Assembly (NCBI RefSeq): GCF_001422665.1
Contig: NZ_LMLU01000008.1
Coordinates: forward strand, 62,001 to 126,000
Source of the DNA: Arthrobacter sp. Leaf234
GTDB taxonomy: Bacteria; Actinomycetota; Actinomycetes; Actinomycetales; Micrococcaceae
Direction: 5' to 3'
DNA: 64,000 bases
Shown: positions 36,008 to 44,429 of the stretch, in pieces
Position numbering within the stretch: position 1 is the first letter of the stretch
Layout of the letters: the number at the start of each line of letters is the position of its first letter
The notes under the pieces: generated by a model
What the model saw: the letters and a program-made list of their open reading frames with translations, nothing else
Databases searched by the model: none
Told to the model about the DNA's origin: nothing
Translations under genes and position numbers: made by a program

Positions 36008-36612
36008 GATCGCTCCTGCGCGACCGTCGTCGGTGCTGTCGTCCGTACCGTCGTCCGTGCTGTGGTCGGGGCCGTCGTCCGTGCTGTGGTCGGGGCCGCC
36101 GCCGAGGACCACATGAGCACCGAGCGGGTGGCGGTGGCGACGACGTCGCCGTGCTGGTTGCGTCCGGTGTGGGTCATGGTCGCGATGCCCTGGCCGGGGC
36201 GGGACGAGGACGCGCGGACACCGGTGACCTCCGTCTCCGTGTACAGGGTGTCCCCGTGGAAGAGCGGCTTCGGGAAGGCGACGTCGGTCAGGCCCAGCTG
36301 CGCCACGATGGTGCCCTGCGTCAGCTGCGAGACCGACTGGCCGACGAGCGTCGCGAGGGTCAGCATCGAGTTGACGAGCCGCTGGCCGAACGGCTGGCCC
36401 TCGGACCAGGCGGCGTCGAGGTGCAGGGCCTGGGTGTTCATGGTGAGGGTCGTGAACAGGACGTTGTCCGCCTCGGTGAGGGTACGGCCCGGCCGGTGGG
36501 CGTAGACGGCACCCACCTCGAGCTCGTCGAGGTAGAGACCACGCTGCTCGATGACGCGGCGGTCGGGGGCTGTCCCGTCGGTGTCGCCCGACGGGGCGGC
36601 GGGAGCGGTCAC
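36004..36612 (-). CDS. MaoC-type enoyl-CoA hydratase with Thr-rich tail
   Basis: The 202-residue protein is a hot-dog-fold hydratase with the active-site segment [10 protein letters not shown] (residues 57-66, His64) typical of mesaconyl-CoA hydratase-like MaoC proteins rather than the classical DxNPxH form. In this operon it would hydrate 3-methylglutaconyl-CoA to HMG-CoA, as proposed for mycobacterial Rv2499c. The last 32 residues are Thr/Ala/Pro/Arg repeats encoded by tandem DNA repeats and are not part of the fold. The GTG at 36612 overlaps the CoA-transferase stop (GTGA). Confidence 0.88.
   Translation of the reverse strand: MTAPAAPSGDTDGTAPDRRVIEQRGLYLDELEVGAVYAHRPGRTLTEADNVLFTTLTMNTQALHLDAAWSEGQPFGQRLVNSMLTLATLVGQSVSQLTQGTIVAQLGLTDVAFPKPLFHGDTLYTETEVTGVRASSSRPGQGIATMTHTGRNQHGDVVATATRSVLMWSSAAAPTTARTTAPTTARTTVRTTAPTTVAQERS
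36050..36097. repeat. Exact 24-bp tandem duplication in the maoC 3' end
   Basis: Two identical 24-base copies (36050-36073 and 36074-36097) are followed toward the gene end by shorter degenerate copies to about 36020. They encode the Thr/Ala/Pro-rich tail of the MaoC protein. All units keep the reading frame. Confidence 0.85.
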
Positions 36613-37265
36613 GCCGCGGCGTCCGTGAGGGCGATCCGCAGCGGTGCGCCCGTCGCCGCCACCACGTCGTCGACCGTGACACCGGGCGCCGTCTCGCGCA
36701 GCACGAGGCCGTCCGCCTCGACGTCGATCACGGCGAGGTCGGTGACGATGCGGTTCACGCAGCCTTTGCCCGTCAGCGGGAGGGAGCACGCCTCGACGAT
36801 CTTGGGGCGTCCGGCACGGTCGACGTGCTCCATCATGACGATCACCCGCTTGGCGCCGAAGACGAGATCCATGGCACCGCCCATGCCCTTGACCATCTTC
36901 CCCGGCACCATCCAGTTCGCGAGGTCGCCGTTCCGGGCGACCTCCATCGCGCCGAGCACGGCGACGTCCACGTGGCCACCGCGGATCATGCCGAAGGACG
37001 CGGCCGAGTCGAAGTAGGCGGCACCGGCGTTCGCGGTGACGGTCTCCTTGCCGGCGTTGATGAGGTCGGGATCGACGGCGTCCTCCGCGGGGTAGGGTCC
37101 CACGCCGAGGATGCCGTTCTCCGAGTGCAGCACCACCTCGACGCCGTCGGGGATGTAGTTCGGGATGAGCGTGGGCATGCCGATGCCGAGATTGACGTAC
37201 TGGCCGTTCTCGAGCTCCAGGGCGACCCTCGCGGCGAGGTCGTTGCGGGTGAGCGCCATCGTCAT
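36609..37265 (-). CDS. scoB: 3-oxoacid CoA-transferase subunit B
   Basis: This is the beta subunit of succinyl-CoA:3-ketoacid CoA-transferase, which activates acetoacetate to acetoacetyl-CoA. The catalytic glutamate is E49 in [12 protein letters not shown]. The 218-residue length is normal, with [11 protein letters not shown] near residue 28 and the [19 protein letters not shown] block. ATG at 37265 overlaps the subunit A stop (ATGA). In the leucine operon it recycles the acetoacetate released by HMG-CoA cleavage. Confidence 0.95.
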   Translation of the reverse strand: MTMALTRNDLAARVALELENGQYVNLGIGMPTLIPNYIPDGVEVVLHSENGILGVGPYPAEDAVDPDLINAGKETVTANAGAAYFDSAASFGMIRGGHVDVAVLGAMEVARNGDLANWMVPGKMVKGMGGAMDLVFGAKRVIVMMEHVDRAGRPKIVEACSLPLTGKGCVNRIVTDLAVIDVEADGLVLRETAPGVTVDDVVAATGAPLRIALTDAAA

Positions 37266-38059
37266 GCTCCTTCGGGTGCGTTGAGGCCGGCCTGCGGATC
37301 GGGGCTGCCGGCGATCGAGACGGTCCGCTTCTCGACGCGCTTCTGAACGTCGCCGGCGACGACGACGCGCTGCACGAAGATACCGGGTGTGTGGACCTGT
37401 GCGGGGTCCAGCTCGCCCGGCTCGACGAGTTCCTCGACCTCCGCGATGGTGATCCGCCCGGCCTGCGCGCAGAGCGGGTTGAAGTTCATCGCGGTCGCGT
37501 GGAAGACGAGGTTGCCGTGCCGGTCCCCCTTCCAGGCGTGCACCAGGGCGTAGTCGGGCCGCAGCGACTCCTCCAGCACGTAGTCGACGCCGTCGAAGGA
37601 CCGCACCTCCTTGGCCTGGGAGGCGACGGCGATGTTCCCCTCGGCGTCGTACCGCTGCGGCAGGCCGCCCTCGCTGACCTGCGTGCCGACCCCCGCCGTC
37701 GTGTAGAAGGCGGGGATGCCCGCGCCGCCCGCCCGGAGCTTCTCGGCGAGCGTGCCCTGCGGCGTCAGCTCCACCTCGAGCTCGCCCGAGAGGTACTGGC
37801 GCGCGAACTCCTTGTTCTCGCCGACGTAGGAGCTGATGGTCCGTCGGATGCGGTGATCGGACAGGAGGATCCCGAGGCCCCAGCCGTCCACGCCGCAGTT
37901 GTTGCTGACCGTCTCGAGCTCCGCCGTCCCCTGCGCGTGCAGGGCATCGATGAGCGTCACCGGGATCCCGCACAGACCGAACCCGCCGACGGCGAGCGAG
38001 GCGCCGTCCGGGATGTCCGCCACGGCCTCCGCCGCACTGCCGACCACCTTGTTGATCAC
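37262..38059 (-). CDS. scoA: 3-oxoacid CoA-transferase subunit A
   Basis: The alpha subunit binds CoA. The 265-residue protein has the glycine-rich [17 protein letters not shown] motif (23-39), [15 protein letters not shown] and the [18 protein letters not shown] block. It starts with GTG at 38059 behind GAAGGAG. Subunit B overlaps it by four bases. The two subunits are encoded separately as in most bacteria; the acyl-CoA dehydrogenase gene is 39 bases upstream. Length is slightly above the usual 235 because of a C-terminal tail. Confidence 0.95.
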   Translation of the reverse strand: MINKVVGSAAEAVADIPDGASLAVGGFGLCGIPVTLIDALHAQGTAELETVSNNCGVDGWGLGILLSDHRIRRTISSYVGENKEFARQYLSGELEVELTPQGTLAEKLRAGGAGIPAFYTTAGVGTQVSEGGLPQRYDAEGNIAVASQAKEVRSFDGVDYVLEESLRPDYALVHAWKGDRHGNLVFHATAMNFNPLCAQAGRITIAEVEELVEPGELDPAQVHTPGIFVQRVVVAGDVQKRVEKRTVSIAGSPDPQAGLNAPEGA

Positions 38060-38098
38060 TGCTTCTCCTTCACGTCGCCGTCGCCGTCCGCGCTGCGG

Positions 38099-39271
38099 TC
38101 AGAGTCCGAGGTCCCTCGCGATGAGCATGAGCTGGACCTCCGTGGTCCCCTCGCCGATCTCGAGGATCTTGGAGTCACGGTAGTGCCTGGACACCACGAA
38201 CTCGTTGATGAACCCGTAGCCGCCGAAGATCTGTGTCGCATCCCGGGCGTTGTCCATGGCCGCCTCACCCGCGACGAGCTTCGCGATCGAGGCCTGGGTC
38301 TTGAAGGGCTTCCCGGCGAGCATCCGCGCGGCGGCGTCGTAGTAGGCCAGGCGCGCGGTATGGGCACGGACCTGCATGCGGGCGATCTTGAACTGGATGG
38401 CCTGGTAGGCGCCGATGGTGCTGCCGAAGGCCATGCGCTCCCCCGCGTACCGGACGGACTGCTCGACACAGCCCTGGGCGGCGCCCGTGGCGAGCGCGGC
38501 GATGGCGATGCGGCCCTCGTCGAGGATCTGCAGGAAGTTGGCGTAGCCGCGACCGCGGGTGCCGAGGAGGTTCGCCTCGGGGACCCGGACGTCCTTGAGC
38601 GTCAGCGGATGCGTGTCCGAGGCGTTCCAGCCCACCTTGTTGTAGGCCTTCTCGGCGGTGAAGCCCGGCGTGTCGGACGGGACGAGGAGGGTGGAAATCT
38701 CCTTCTTCACCGTGCCGTCCGGGCGCTCGCTCGTCCCGGTCACCGCGGTGACCGTCACGAGCGAGGTGATGTCGGTGCCGGAGTTGGTGATGAACTCCTT
38801 GGTGCCGTTGATGACCCACTCGGATCCGCCGGCGCCGTCCTCGAGCTTCGCCGTCGTCTTGGTCCCCGAGGCGTCGGAACCGGCCTCGGACTCCGTGAGG
38901 CCGAAGCCGCCGAGCGCCGCACCGGAGGCGAGGGAGGGCAGCCACTGCTGCTTCTGCTCCTCGGTGCCGAAGCGGTAGACGGGCATGGCGCCGAGGGACA
39001 CCCCGGCCTCGAGGGTGATCGCCACGGACTGGTCCACGCGGGCCAGCTGCTCGAGCGCGAGGCACAGGGCGAAGTAGTCGCCGCCCATTCCCCCGTACTC
39101 CTCGGGGAACGGCAGGCCGAAGAGGCCCATGTCGCCCATCTGCTTGACGACCTCGTAGGGGAAGCTGTGCTCGGCGTCGTGCTTGGCGGACACCGGGGCC
39201 ACGACCTCGTCCGCGAACTCGCGGACGGTGTCGACGAGGTCCTGGTACTCCTCGCTCAGTTCGAAATTCAT
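38099..39271 (-). CDS. Acyl-CoA dehydrogenase of the leucine operon (FadE19 type)
   Basis: The 390-residue flavoprotein has the three-domain ACAD fold, [14 protein letters not shown] for FAD binding, and a C-terminal [11 protein letters not shown]...[17 protein letters not shown]. By place in the operon it would oxidise isovaleryl-CoA to 3-methylcrotonyl-CoA. However the glutamate in IGEGT is at the general ACAD catalytic position, whereas isovaleryl-CoA dehydrogenases use another helix; a short-branched-chain specificity is therefore possible. ATG at 39271 overlaps the carboxylase stop. The upstream frame is shadow. Confidence 0.93.
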   Translation of the reverse strand: MNFELSEEYQDLVDTVREFADEVVAPVSAKHDAEHSFPYEVVKQMGDMGLFGLPFPEEYGGMGGDYFALCLALEQLARVDQSVAITLEAGVSLGAMPVYRFGTEEQKQQWLPSLASGAALGGFGLTESEAGSDASGTKTTAKLEDGAGGSEWVINGTKEFITNSGTDITSLVTVTAVTGTSERPDGTVKKEISTLLVPSDTPGFTAEKAYNKVGWNASDTHPLTLKDVRVPEANLLGTRGRGYANFLQILDEGRIAIAALATGAAQGCVEQSVRYAGERMAFGSTIGAYQAIQFKIARMQVRAHTARLAYYDAAARMLAGKPFKTQASIAKLVAGEAAMDNARDATQIFGGYGFINEFVVSRHYRDSKILEIGEGTTEVQLMLIARDLGL

Positions 39272-41367
39272 GCTGTGTTCCCTTCCGTGGGGTGTTCTGC
39301 GGGACTGGCTGTCTGATCGGGTGCCGCGTCGGCGGCGTCGATGCTCGCGACGACCTGCTGCGCCCTGACGAGGTCCCCGGGTTTCAGGGACAGGCGGACG
39401 ACGCCGGCGACGGCGGCGGTGAGCTGGTGCTCCATCTTCATGGCCTCGACGGCGAGCAGGACGTCGCCGACCTGCACGGATGCGCCGTCCTCCACCGACA
39501 CGGACACGACCGTGCCGGGCATGGGGCTGCGGACGAGCGGGTCCGCCGCACCGTCCTCGCGGCTGATGCGGGCGAGGGCGGCATCCAGCAGCTCCCGGCG
39601 CGAGGGACGCCGCACGCTGGCGGACCAGCCGGCGTCGCCCAGCCACACGGTGTCGCCGTCGACGGCGAAGGACCGTGGCGAACGGATCCCGTCGAGGATC
39701 ACCCCGTTCCCCACGACCTCGAGGTGGACGCGGGTCTCCCCGACCGTCGCGATCCAGCCGTGCTCGGCTCGCTGCAGCAGGACGGTCTCCGTGACGCTCC
39801 CGACCTCGAGCGTGACGGCGCGGGGCCTCGGGGTGCCGAGGCGGAAGCCGTCGGCGCGATGCCACGGCGAGCCACCCGGGATGACGGGCTCCGCCTCGAC
39901 GAGGAGGACGGCGGCGAACGCGAGCTCCTCGCGCGCGACGCGCCGGAAGGAGAGGTCCGGGAGCTTCCGCTCGATCATCGTGGTGTCGAGCCGTCCGGCG
40001 CGGACGTCGTCGTCCGTGACCAGCAGGCGCAGGTACTCGATGTTGGTGTCCACCCCGAGCACCACGGTGTCCGCGAGCGCGGCGTCGAGGCGGTCGAGCG
40101 CCTCGCGCCGGTCCGTGCCCCAGGCGATGACCTTGGCGAGCATCGGGTCGTACGACGACGAGACGGTCCCGCCGGGCAGGAGCGAACTGTCCACCCGGAT
40201 GCCCTCTCCCGTCGGCTCGCCGAGCGCGACGACGGTGCCGGTGGAGGGCAGGAAGCCGGCCTCGGGGTCCTCCGCGTAGACCCGTGCCTCGACGGCATGT
40301 CCGGTGAGGACGATGTCCTCCTGCCTGAGGGACAGCTCCTCACCGGTGGCGATGCGGATCTGCCACGCGACGAGGTCCACCCCGGTGACCAGCTCCGTGA
40401 CGGGGTGCTCCACCTGGAGCCGCGTGTTCATCTCCATGAAGAAGAACTCGTCGGGGGCGGCGTCGGAGACGAGGAACTCGACCGTGCCGGCCCCCGTGTA
40501 GTCGACACTGCGGGCGGCGTTGCAGGCCGCCTCGCCGATGCGGTGTCGCATCGCGGCGTCGAGTAGCGCGGAGGGCGCTTCCTCGATGACCTTCTGGTGC
40601 CTGCGCTGCAGGGAGCACTCGCGTTCGCCGAGGTGGATGACGTTGCCGTGGCCGTCCGCGAGGACCTGCACCTCGATGTGGCGGGGGCGTTCGATCAGCC
40701 GCTCGAGGAACAGGGTGTCGTCCCCGAAGGCACGGGCGGCGACACGGCGCGCCGTGACGAGCACCTCGGGGAGGTCCTCGGACCGGTGGACGGCGTGCAT
40801 GCCCTTGCCGCCACCACCTGCGGAGGGCTTGATCAGCAGGGGGAAACCGACGTCGTCCGCGGCGGCGAGGAGTGCCTCGTCGGTGAGTCCGGGCTCGGCG
40901 ATCCCGGGCACGATCGGCACCTGGAAGCCGGCGACGTGGTTCTTGGAGCGGATCTTGTCACCCATGATCCCGAGTGCGTGCACGGACGGTCCGATGAAGA
41001 CGATCCCCGCCTCCTCGAGTGCCTCGGCGAAGGCCGCGTTCTCGCTCAGGAAGCCGTAGCCGGGGTGGACGGCGCCCGCGCCCGTGCGCCGGCAGGCCTC
41101 GACGACGGCGGGGATGGAGAGGTAGCTCTCGGAGGGCGCTGCTCCCCCGATGCGCACGGCGACGTCGGCCTCGAGCACGTGGCGTGCTCCGGCGTCGGCG
41201 TCGCTGTAGACCGCGACGGAACGCAGACCCAGGGCGCGGACCGACCGGATCACGCGGCAGGCGATCTCGCCGCGGTTGGCGACGAGGACCGTGTCGAAGG
41301 GCCGGTCCGGGACGCCGGTGGAGTCGTCTGCCGCGGGGACGCTGGGTGTGTGGGAGGAGAGAGTCAT
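39268..41367 (-). CDS. accA1: Acyl-CoA carboxylase biotin carboxylase/carrier subunit
   Basis: The 699-residue protein has a biotin carboxylase domain (about 22-470: [41 protein letters not shown]) and a C-terminal biotin carrier domain with EAMKMEH; the biotinylated lysine is near residue 644. It pairs with the carboxyltransferase at 41372-42991 and by context makes 3-methylglutaconyl-CoA from 3-methylcrotonyl-CoA. ATG at 41367 follows the upstream stop by four bases; the earlier frame to 41415 is inside that gene. Name follows mycobacterial usage. Confidence 0.94.
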   Translation of the reverse strand: MTLSSHTPSVPAADDSTGVPDRPFDTVLVANRGEIACRVIRSVRALGLRSVAVYSDADAGARHVLEADVAVRIGGAAPSESYLSIPAVVEACRRTGAGAVHPGYGFLSENAAFAEALEEAGIVFIGPSVHALGIMGDKIRSKNHVAGFQVPIVPGIAEPGLTDEALLAAADDVGFPLLIKPSAGGGGKGMHAVHRSEDLPEVLVTARRVAARAFGDDTLFLERLIERPRHIEVQVLADGHGNVIHLGERECSLQRRHQKVIEEAPSALLDAAMRHRIGEAACNAARSVDYTGAGTVEFLVSDAAPDEFFFMEMNTRLQVEHPVTELVTGVDLVAWQIRIATGEELSLRQEDIVLTGHAVEARVYAEDPEAGFLPSTGTVVALGEPTGEGIRVDSSLLPGGTVSSSYDPMLAKVIAWGTDRREALDRLDAALADTVVLGVDTNIEYLRLLVTDDDVRAGRLDTTMIERKLPDLSFRRVAREELAFAAVLLVEAEPVIPGGSPWHRADGFRLGTPRPRAVTLEVGSVTETVLLQRAEHGWIATVGETRVHLEVVGNGVILDGIRSPRSFAVDGDTVWLGDAGWSASVRRPSRRELLDAALARISREDGAADPLVRSPMPGTVVSVSVEDGASVQVGDVLLAVEAMKMEHQLTAAVAGVVRLSLKPGDLVRAQQVVASIDAADAAPDQTASPAEHPTEGNTA

Positions 41368-41371
41368 CTGG

Positions 41372-42991
41372 TCACATCCGGAAGAGGCCGAAGGAGGAGT
41401 CGGGCAGGGGCACACCGGCGCACACGTCCAGGGCCAGCCCGAGGACGGTCCGGGTGTCGGCGGGGTCGATCACGCCGTCGTCCCACAGGCGCGCCGTGGA
41501 GTAGTAGGGGTTGCCCTGCGCCTCGTACTGGTCGCGGATCGGCGCACGGAAGGCCTCCTCGGCCGCCGTGGACCACTCCTCGCCCCGACCCTCGAGCTGG
41601 TCGCGCTTGACCGTCGCGAGGACCGACGAGGCCTGGTTGCCGCCCATCACCGAGATCCGGCTCGCGGGCCACATCCAGAGGAACCGCGGCGAGTAGGCCC
41701 GGCCGCACATCGAGTAGTTCCCCGCGCCGAAGGATCCACCGATCACCACGGTCAGCTTGGGGACGCGGCACGTGGCGACCGCGGTCACCATCTTGGCGCC
41801 GTTCTTCGCGATGCCCCCCGCCTCGTAGTCCTTGCCGACCATGAAGCCCGAGAGGTTCTGCAGGAACACGAGCGGGATGCCCCGCTGGTCGCAGAGTTCG
41901 ATGAAGTGCGCGCCCTTCAGCGCCGACTCGCTGAACAGCACGCCGTTGTTGGCGACGATGCCGACCCGGTGCCCGTGGATCGTCGCGAAGCCCGTGACCA
42001 GCGTGGTGCCGTACTCGCGCTTGAACTCGTGGAAGAGCGAGCCGTCGACGATCCGCGCGATCACCTCCCGCGCGTCATAGGCGGCGTTCACGTCGGTGGG
42101 CACGGCGCCGTAGAGCTCGTCGGGGGCGACGGCTGGCTCGGCGGGCTCCGCGGCTTCCGCCACCTTCGGCACGCCCGCGTGCGGGTCCGGCGGCAGTGTG
42201 GCGATGATGTCCCGGACGATCTCGAGGGCGTGCTGGTCATTCTCAGCGAGGTGGTCGGTGACGCCGGAGACGCGGGAGTGGACGTCGCCGCCCCCGAGCT
42301 CCTCGGCCGTGACCACCTCGCCGATCGCGGCCTTCACCAGGGGCGGTCCGCCGAGGAAGATGGTGCCCTGGTTGCGGACGATCACGGTCTCGTCGCTCAT
42401 CGCCGGCACGTAGGCGCCACCGGCGGTGCAACTGCCCAGGACCGCGGCGATCTGCGGGATCCTGCGGGCGGACATGGAGGCCTGGTTGTAGAAGATACGG
42501 CCGAAGTGGTCCCGGTCCGGGAACACCTCGTCCTGCCGCGGGAGGAACGCACCGCCGGAGTCGACGAGGTACACGCACGGCAGGTTGTTCTCGAGGGCGA
42601 TCTCCTGCGCACGCAGGTGCTTCTTCACGGTCATCGGGTAGTAGGTGCCGCCCTTGACGGTGGCGTCGTTGGAGATGACGAGGACGTGGCGCCTGTGCAC
42701 CAGGCCGATACCTGCGATCACCCCGGCACCCGGGCACTCGTCGTCGTACATGCCATTCGCCGCCAGGGGTGCGATCTCGAGGAAGGGGCTGCCGTCGTCG
42801 AGCAGCTGGTCGATGCGCTCGCGCGGAAGCAGCTTGCCGCGGGCCACATGCCGCTCACGGGAGCGCTCGGGGCCGCCGAGGGCCGCCGTGGCGAGCCGGG
42901 AGCGGAGATCGGTGACGAGCTCCCGCTGCGCGGCAGCGTTGGCCGTGAAGACCGGTGAGAGCGGGTCGACCTTCGACGTCAGTGTCTCCAT
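41372..42991 (-). CDS. accD1: Acyl-CoA carboxylase carboxyltransferase subunit
   Basis: The 539-residue protein is the carboxyltransferase partner with both crotonase-like halves: [20 protein letters not shown] and [16 protein letters not shown] in the first, [26 protein letters not shown] and [15 protein letters not shown] in the second. These blocks are characteristic of methylcrotonyl-CoA carboxylase beta subunits. It is the first gene of the leucine operon, with ATG at 42991 behind AGGAAG. The TetR gene diverges from it across a 116-base control region that contains two inverted repeats. Confidence 0.95.
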   Translation of the reverse strand: METLTSKVDPLSPVFTANAAAQRELVTDLRSRLATAALGGPERSRERHVARGKLLPRERIDQLLDDGSPFLEIAPLAANGMYDDECPGAGVIAGIGLVHRRHVLVISNDATVKGGTYYPMTVKKHLRAQEIALENNLPCVYLVDSGGAFLPRQDEVFPDRDHFGRIFYNQASMSARRIPQIAAVLGSCTAGGAYVPAMSDETVIVRNQGTIFLGGPPLVKAAIGEVVTAEELGGGDVHSRVSGVTDHLAENDQHALEIVRDIIATLPPDPHAGVPKVAEAAEPAEPAVAPDELYGAVPTDVNAAYDAREVIARIVDGSLFHEFKREYGTTLVTGFATIHGHRVGIVANNGVLFSESALKGAHFIELCDQRGIPLVFLQNLSGFMVGKDYEAGGIAKNGAKMVTAVATCRVPKLTVVIGGSFGAGNYSMCGRAYSPRFLWMWPASRISVMGGNQASSVLATVKRDQLEGRGEEWSTAAEEAFRAPIRDQYEAQGNPYYSTARLWDDGVIDPADTRTVLGLALDVCAGVPLPDSSFGLFRM

Positions 42992-43016
42992 CGACTACTT
43001 CCTCGCGCAGTGTTCA

Positions 43017-43032
43017 GTTAGCATTCGCTAAC
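43017..43032. promoter_or_regulatory. Operator 1 of the leucine operon
   Basis: GTTAGCATTCGCTAAC is a 16-base inverted repeat (arms GTTAGC and GCTAAC around ATTC). It sits at the predicted transcription start of the carboxylase operon and is a likely binding site for the divergent TetR protein. It shares the GTTAG..TAAC outline with operator 2. Confidence 0.65.
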
Positions 43033-43038
43033 CGGGAT

Positions 43039-43060
43039 CAGGTTAGTGGTCATTAACCTG
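43039..43060. promoter_or_regulatory. Operator 2 of the leucine operon
   Basis: CAGGTTA and TTAACCTG-type arms enclose GTGGTCA in a 22-base inverted repeat whose core GTTAGTGGTCATTAAC matches operator 1 in outline. It covers the -10 of the carboxylase operon and part of the tetR promoter region. The two operator centres are 25 bases apart. Confidence 0.65.
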
Positions 43061-43068
43061 AATGTCCA
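43040..43068 (-). promoter_or_regulatory. Promoter of the leucine operon
   Basis: On the minus strand -35 TGGACA (43068-43063), a 17-base spacer, then -10 TAACCT (43045-43040). Operator 2 overlaps the -10 and operator 1 lies at the expected start of transcription. This is one of the best promoter matches in the window. Confidence 0.6.
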
Positions 43069-43107
43069 TCAGAATGAGGGGAAGACCCCCCGGATGATGA
43101 GGAATGC

Positions 43108-43719
43108 ATGGAGGCACTGCCCACCGAGGACCGCGTGACCGGCCGGAGCATCGCGAAGGCCACCCGACGCGCAGCCCTGCTCGACGCAGCGGCGCAGCTG
43201 TTCGCGGAACGCGGCTACAACGGCGTGTCCATCGAGGACCTCGGCGCCGCCGCGGGCGTCAGCGGTCCGGCCGTCTACCGGCATTTCACCGGCAAGCCCT
43301 CCGTGCTCTCGTCCCTGCTCACCGGGGTGAGCGAGGACCTCCTCGAGGGAGGCAGGGCCGTCGCCGACTCCGCCCCCTCGCACGAGGAGGCGCTGCGGGG
43401 ACTGATCCGTTTCCAGGTCGAGTTCGCCCTCAGGCACGCGGACGTCATCAGGGTCCAAGACCGTGATCTCGGCTCACTGGCCCACGACGACGAACGCGCC
43501 GTGCGGTCGCTCCAGCGGAGCTACGTCCAGGTCTGGGTGGACGAGCTCGCCGCGTACCGGCCGGACTCCGAGCGGTCGCTGCTGCGCCGCCGGGTCCACG
43601 CCGTGTTCGGACTCATCAACTCGACCCCCCACACGGCGCACGGCACGGGGACGGGCCGCGAACTCGGCGCCCTGCGGGAGCTGCTGCAGGACATGGCGTG
43701 GGCCGCGCTGACCGTCTGA
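43108..43719 (+). CDS. TetR-family regulator of the leucine operon
   Basis: The 203-residue protein has an N-terminal TetR HTH (about residues 22-66: LLDAAAQLFAERGYNGVSIEDLGAAAGVSGPAVYRHF, given in part) and a ligand domain of mainly helices. It is divergent from the carboxylase operon with two palindromes between, the normal arrangement for a self-regulating repressor. A TetR (BkaR, Rv2506) sits at the same place in the mycobacterial operon. The ligand is probably an acyl-CoA of the pathway, but that is inference. ATG at 43108 follows ATGAGGA. Confidence 0.9.
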   Translation: MEALPTEDRVTGRSIAKATRRAALLDAAAQLFAERGYNGVSIEDLGAAAGVSGPAVYRHFTGKPSVLSSLLTGVSEDLLEGGRAVADSAPSHEEALRGLIRFQVEFALRHADVIRVQDRDLGSLAHDDERAVRSLQRSYVQVWVDELAAYRPDSERSLLRRRVHAVFGLINSTPHTAHGTGTGRELGALRELLQDMAWAALTV

Positions 43720-43783
43720 CGTCCGGGCCGGACACCGGGCCGGGGCAGCGCAGCTGTGCCCAGCGGCCGGCCCGGCCGCCTAG

Positions 43784-43789
43784 TACGCT
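43784..43789 (+). promoter_or_regulatory. Candidate -10 for the acetyltransferase gene
   Basis: TACGCT on the plus strand is 62 bases before the GTG at 43852. It would leave a leader of about 55 bases; the -35 is not clear. The site lies in the 132-base gap after the TetR gene. Confidence 0.3.
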
Positions 43790-43851
43790 GAACCACGAGA
43801 AGTCCCGGTCGCGCGGAGCGGCCGGGGTCGCCCACAACTGAAAGTACCGCC

Positions 43852-44319
43852 GTGATCACGCTACGTCCCGTGGAAGCCACCGACCTCGACGAGTTCTTCT
43901 CGCACCAGCTGGACCCCAGCGCCAACCACATGGCGGCCTTCGGCGCGAAGAACCCGTCGGATCGCGGCGTCTTCGACCACCACTGGCAGGACATCCTGAA
44001 CGACTCGAGGATCACGGTGCGGACCATCCTGTCCGACGGCCAGGTGGTGGGCAGCATCCTCGCGTACAACGACGGTGACGCCCCGGAGATCAGCTACTGG
44101 ATCGACCGGTCACGCTGGGGTCAGGGCATCACCACGGCCGCCGTCGGGCAGTTCCTGAACGAGGTGACCGAGCGGCCGATCCGCGCGCGGGCCGTCGCGG
44201 ACAACGTGAGCTCCATCCGCATTTTGGAGCGGTGGGGTTTCCAGCAGGTCGGCGAGGCACAGGGTTTCGCACCCGCGCGCGGCGCCGTGGTCCGGGAACT
44301 CATCCTCGAACTGGTCTGA
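43852..44319 (+). CDS. GNAT-family N-acetyltransferase (RimJ/RimL type)
   Basis: The 155-residue protein is a short GNAT with the acetyl-CoA loop RWGQGITTAAVGQFL and the C-terminal VADNVSSIRILERWGFQQVG, the pattern of RimJ/RimL-like enzymes that act on protein or small-molecule amino groups. The substrate is not readable. It starts with GTG. Placed between TetR and bkdC, it converges on bkdC across a strong hairpin, and no role in BCAA metabolism is implied. Confidence 0.9.
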   Translation: MITLRPVEATDLDEFFSHQLDPSANHMAAFGAKNPSDRGVFDHHWQDILNDSRITVRTILSDGQVVGSILAYNDGDAPEISYWIDRSRWGQGITTAAVGQFLNEVTERPIRARAVADNVSSIRILERWGFQQVGEAQGFAPARGAVVRELILELV

Positions 44320-44342
44320 CCGCCGCCGCCGACCGCGAGGCA

Positions 44343-44370
44343 CCCGCCCTGATACATCCGGCAGGGCGGG
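44343..44370. terminator. Bidirectional hairpin terminator
   Basis: CCCGCCCTG (44343-44351) pairs with CAGGGCGGG (44362-44370) around a ten-base loop. It lies between the convergent ends of the acetyltransferase gene (44319) and bkdC (44430) and can stop both transcripts. Confidence 0.75.
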
Positions 44371-44429
44371 CAACCGGTCGGACCGCCCGACACGTCCGAG
44401 CGGGACGTCCCGGAGTCCCGGACCTCCTG

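Noticed and set aside
37391-39316. Long plus-strand frame opposite scoA and the acyl-CoA dehydrogenase
   Set aside because: Shadow; composition is biased and both minus-strand genes are conserved.
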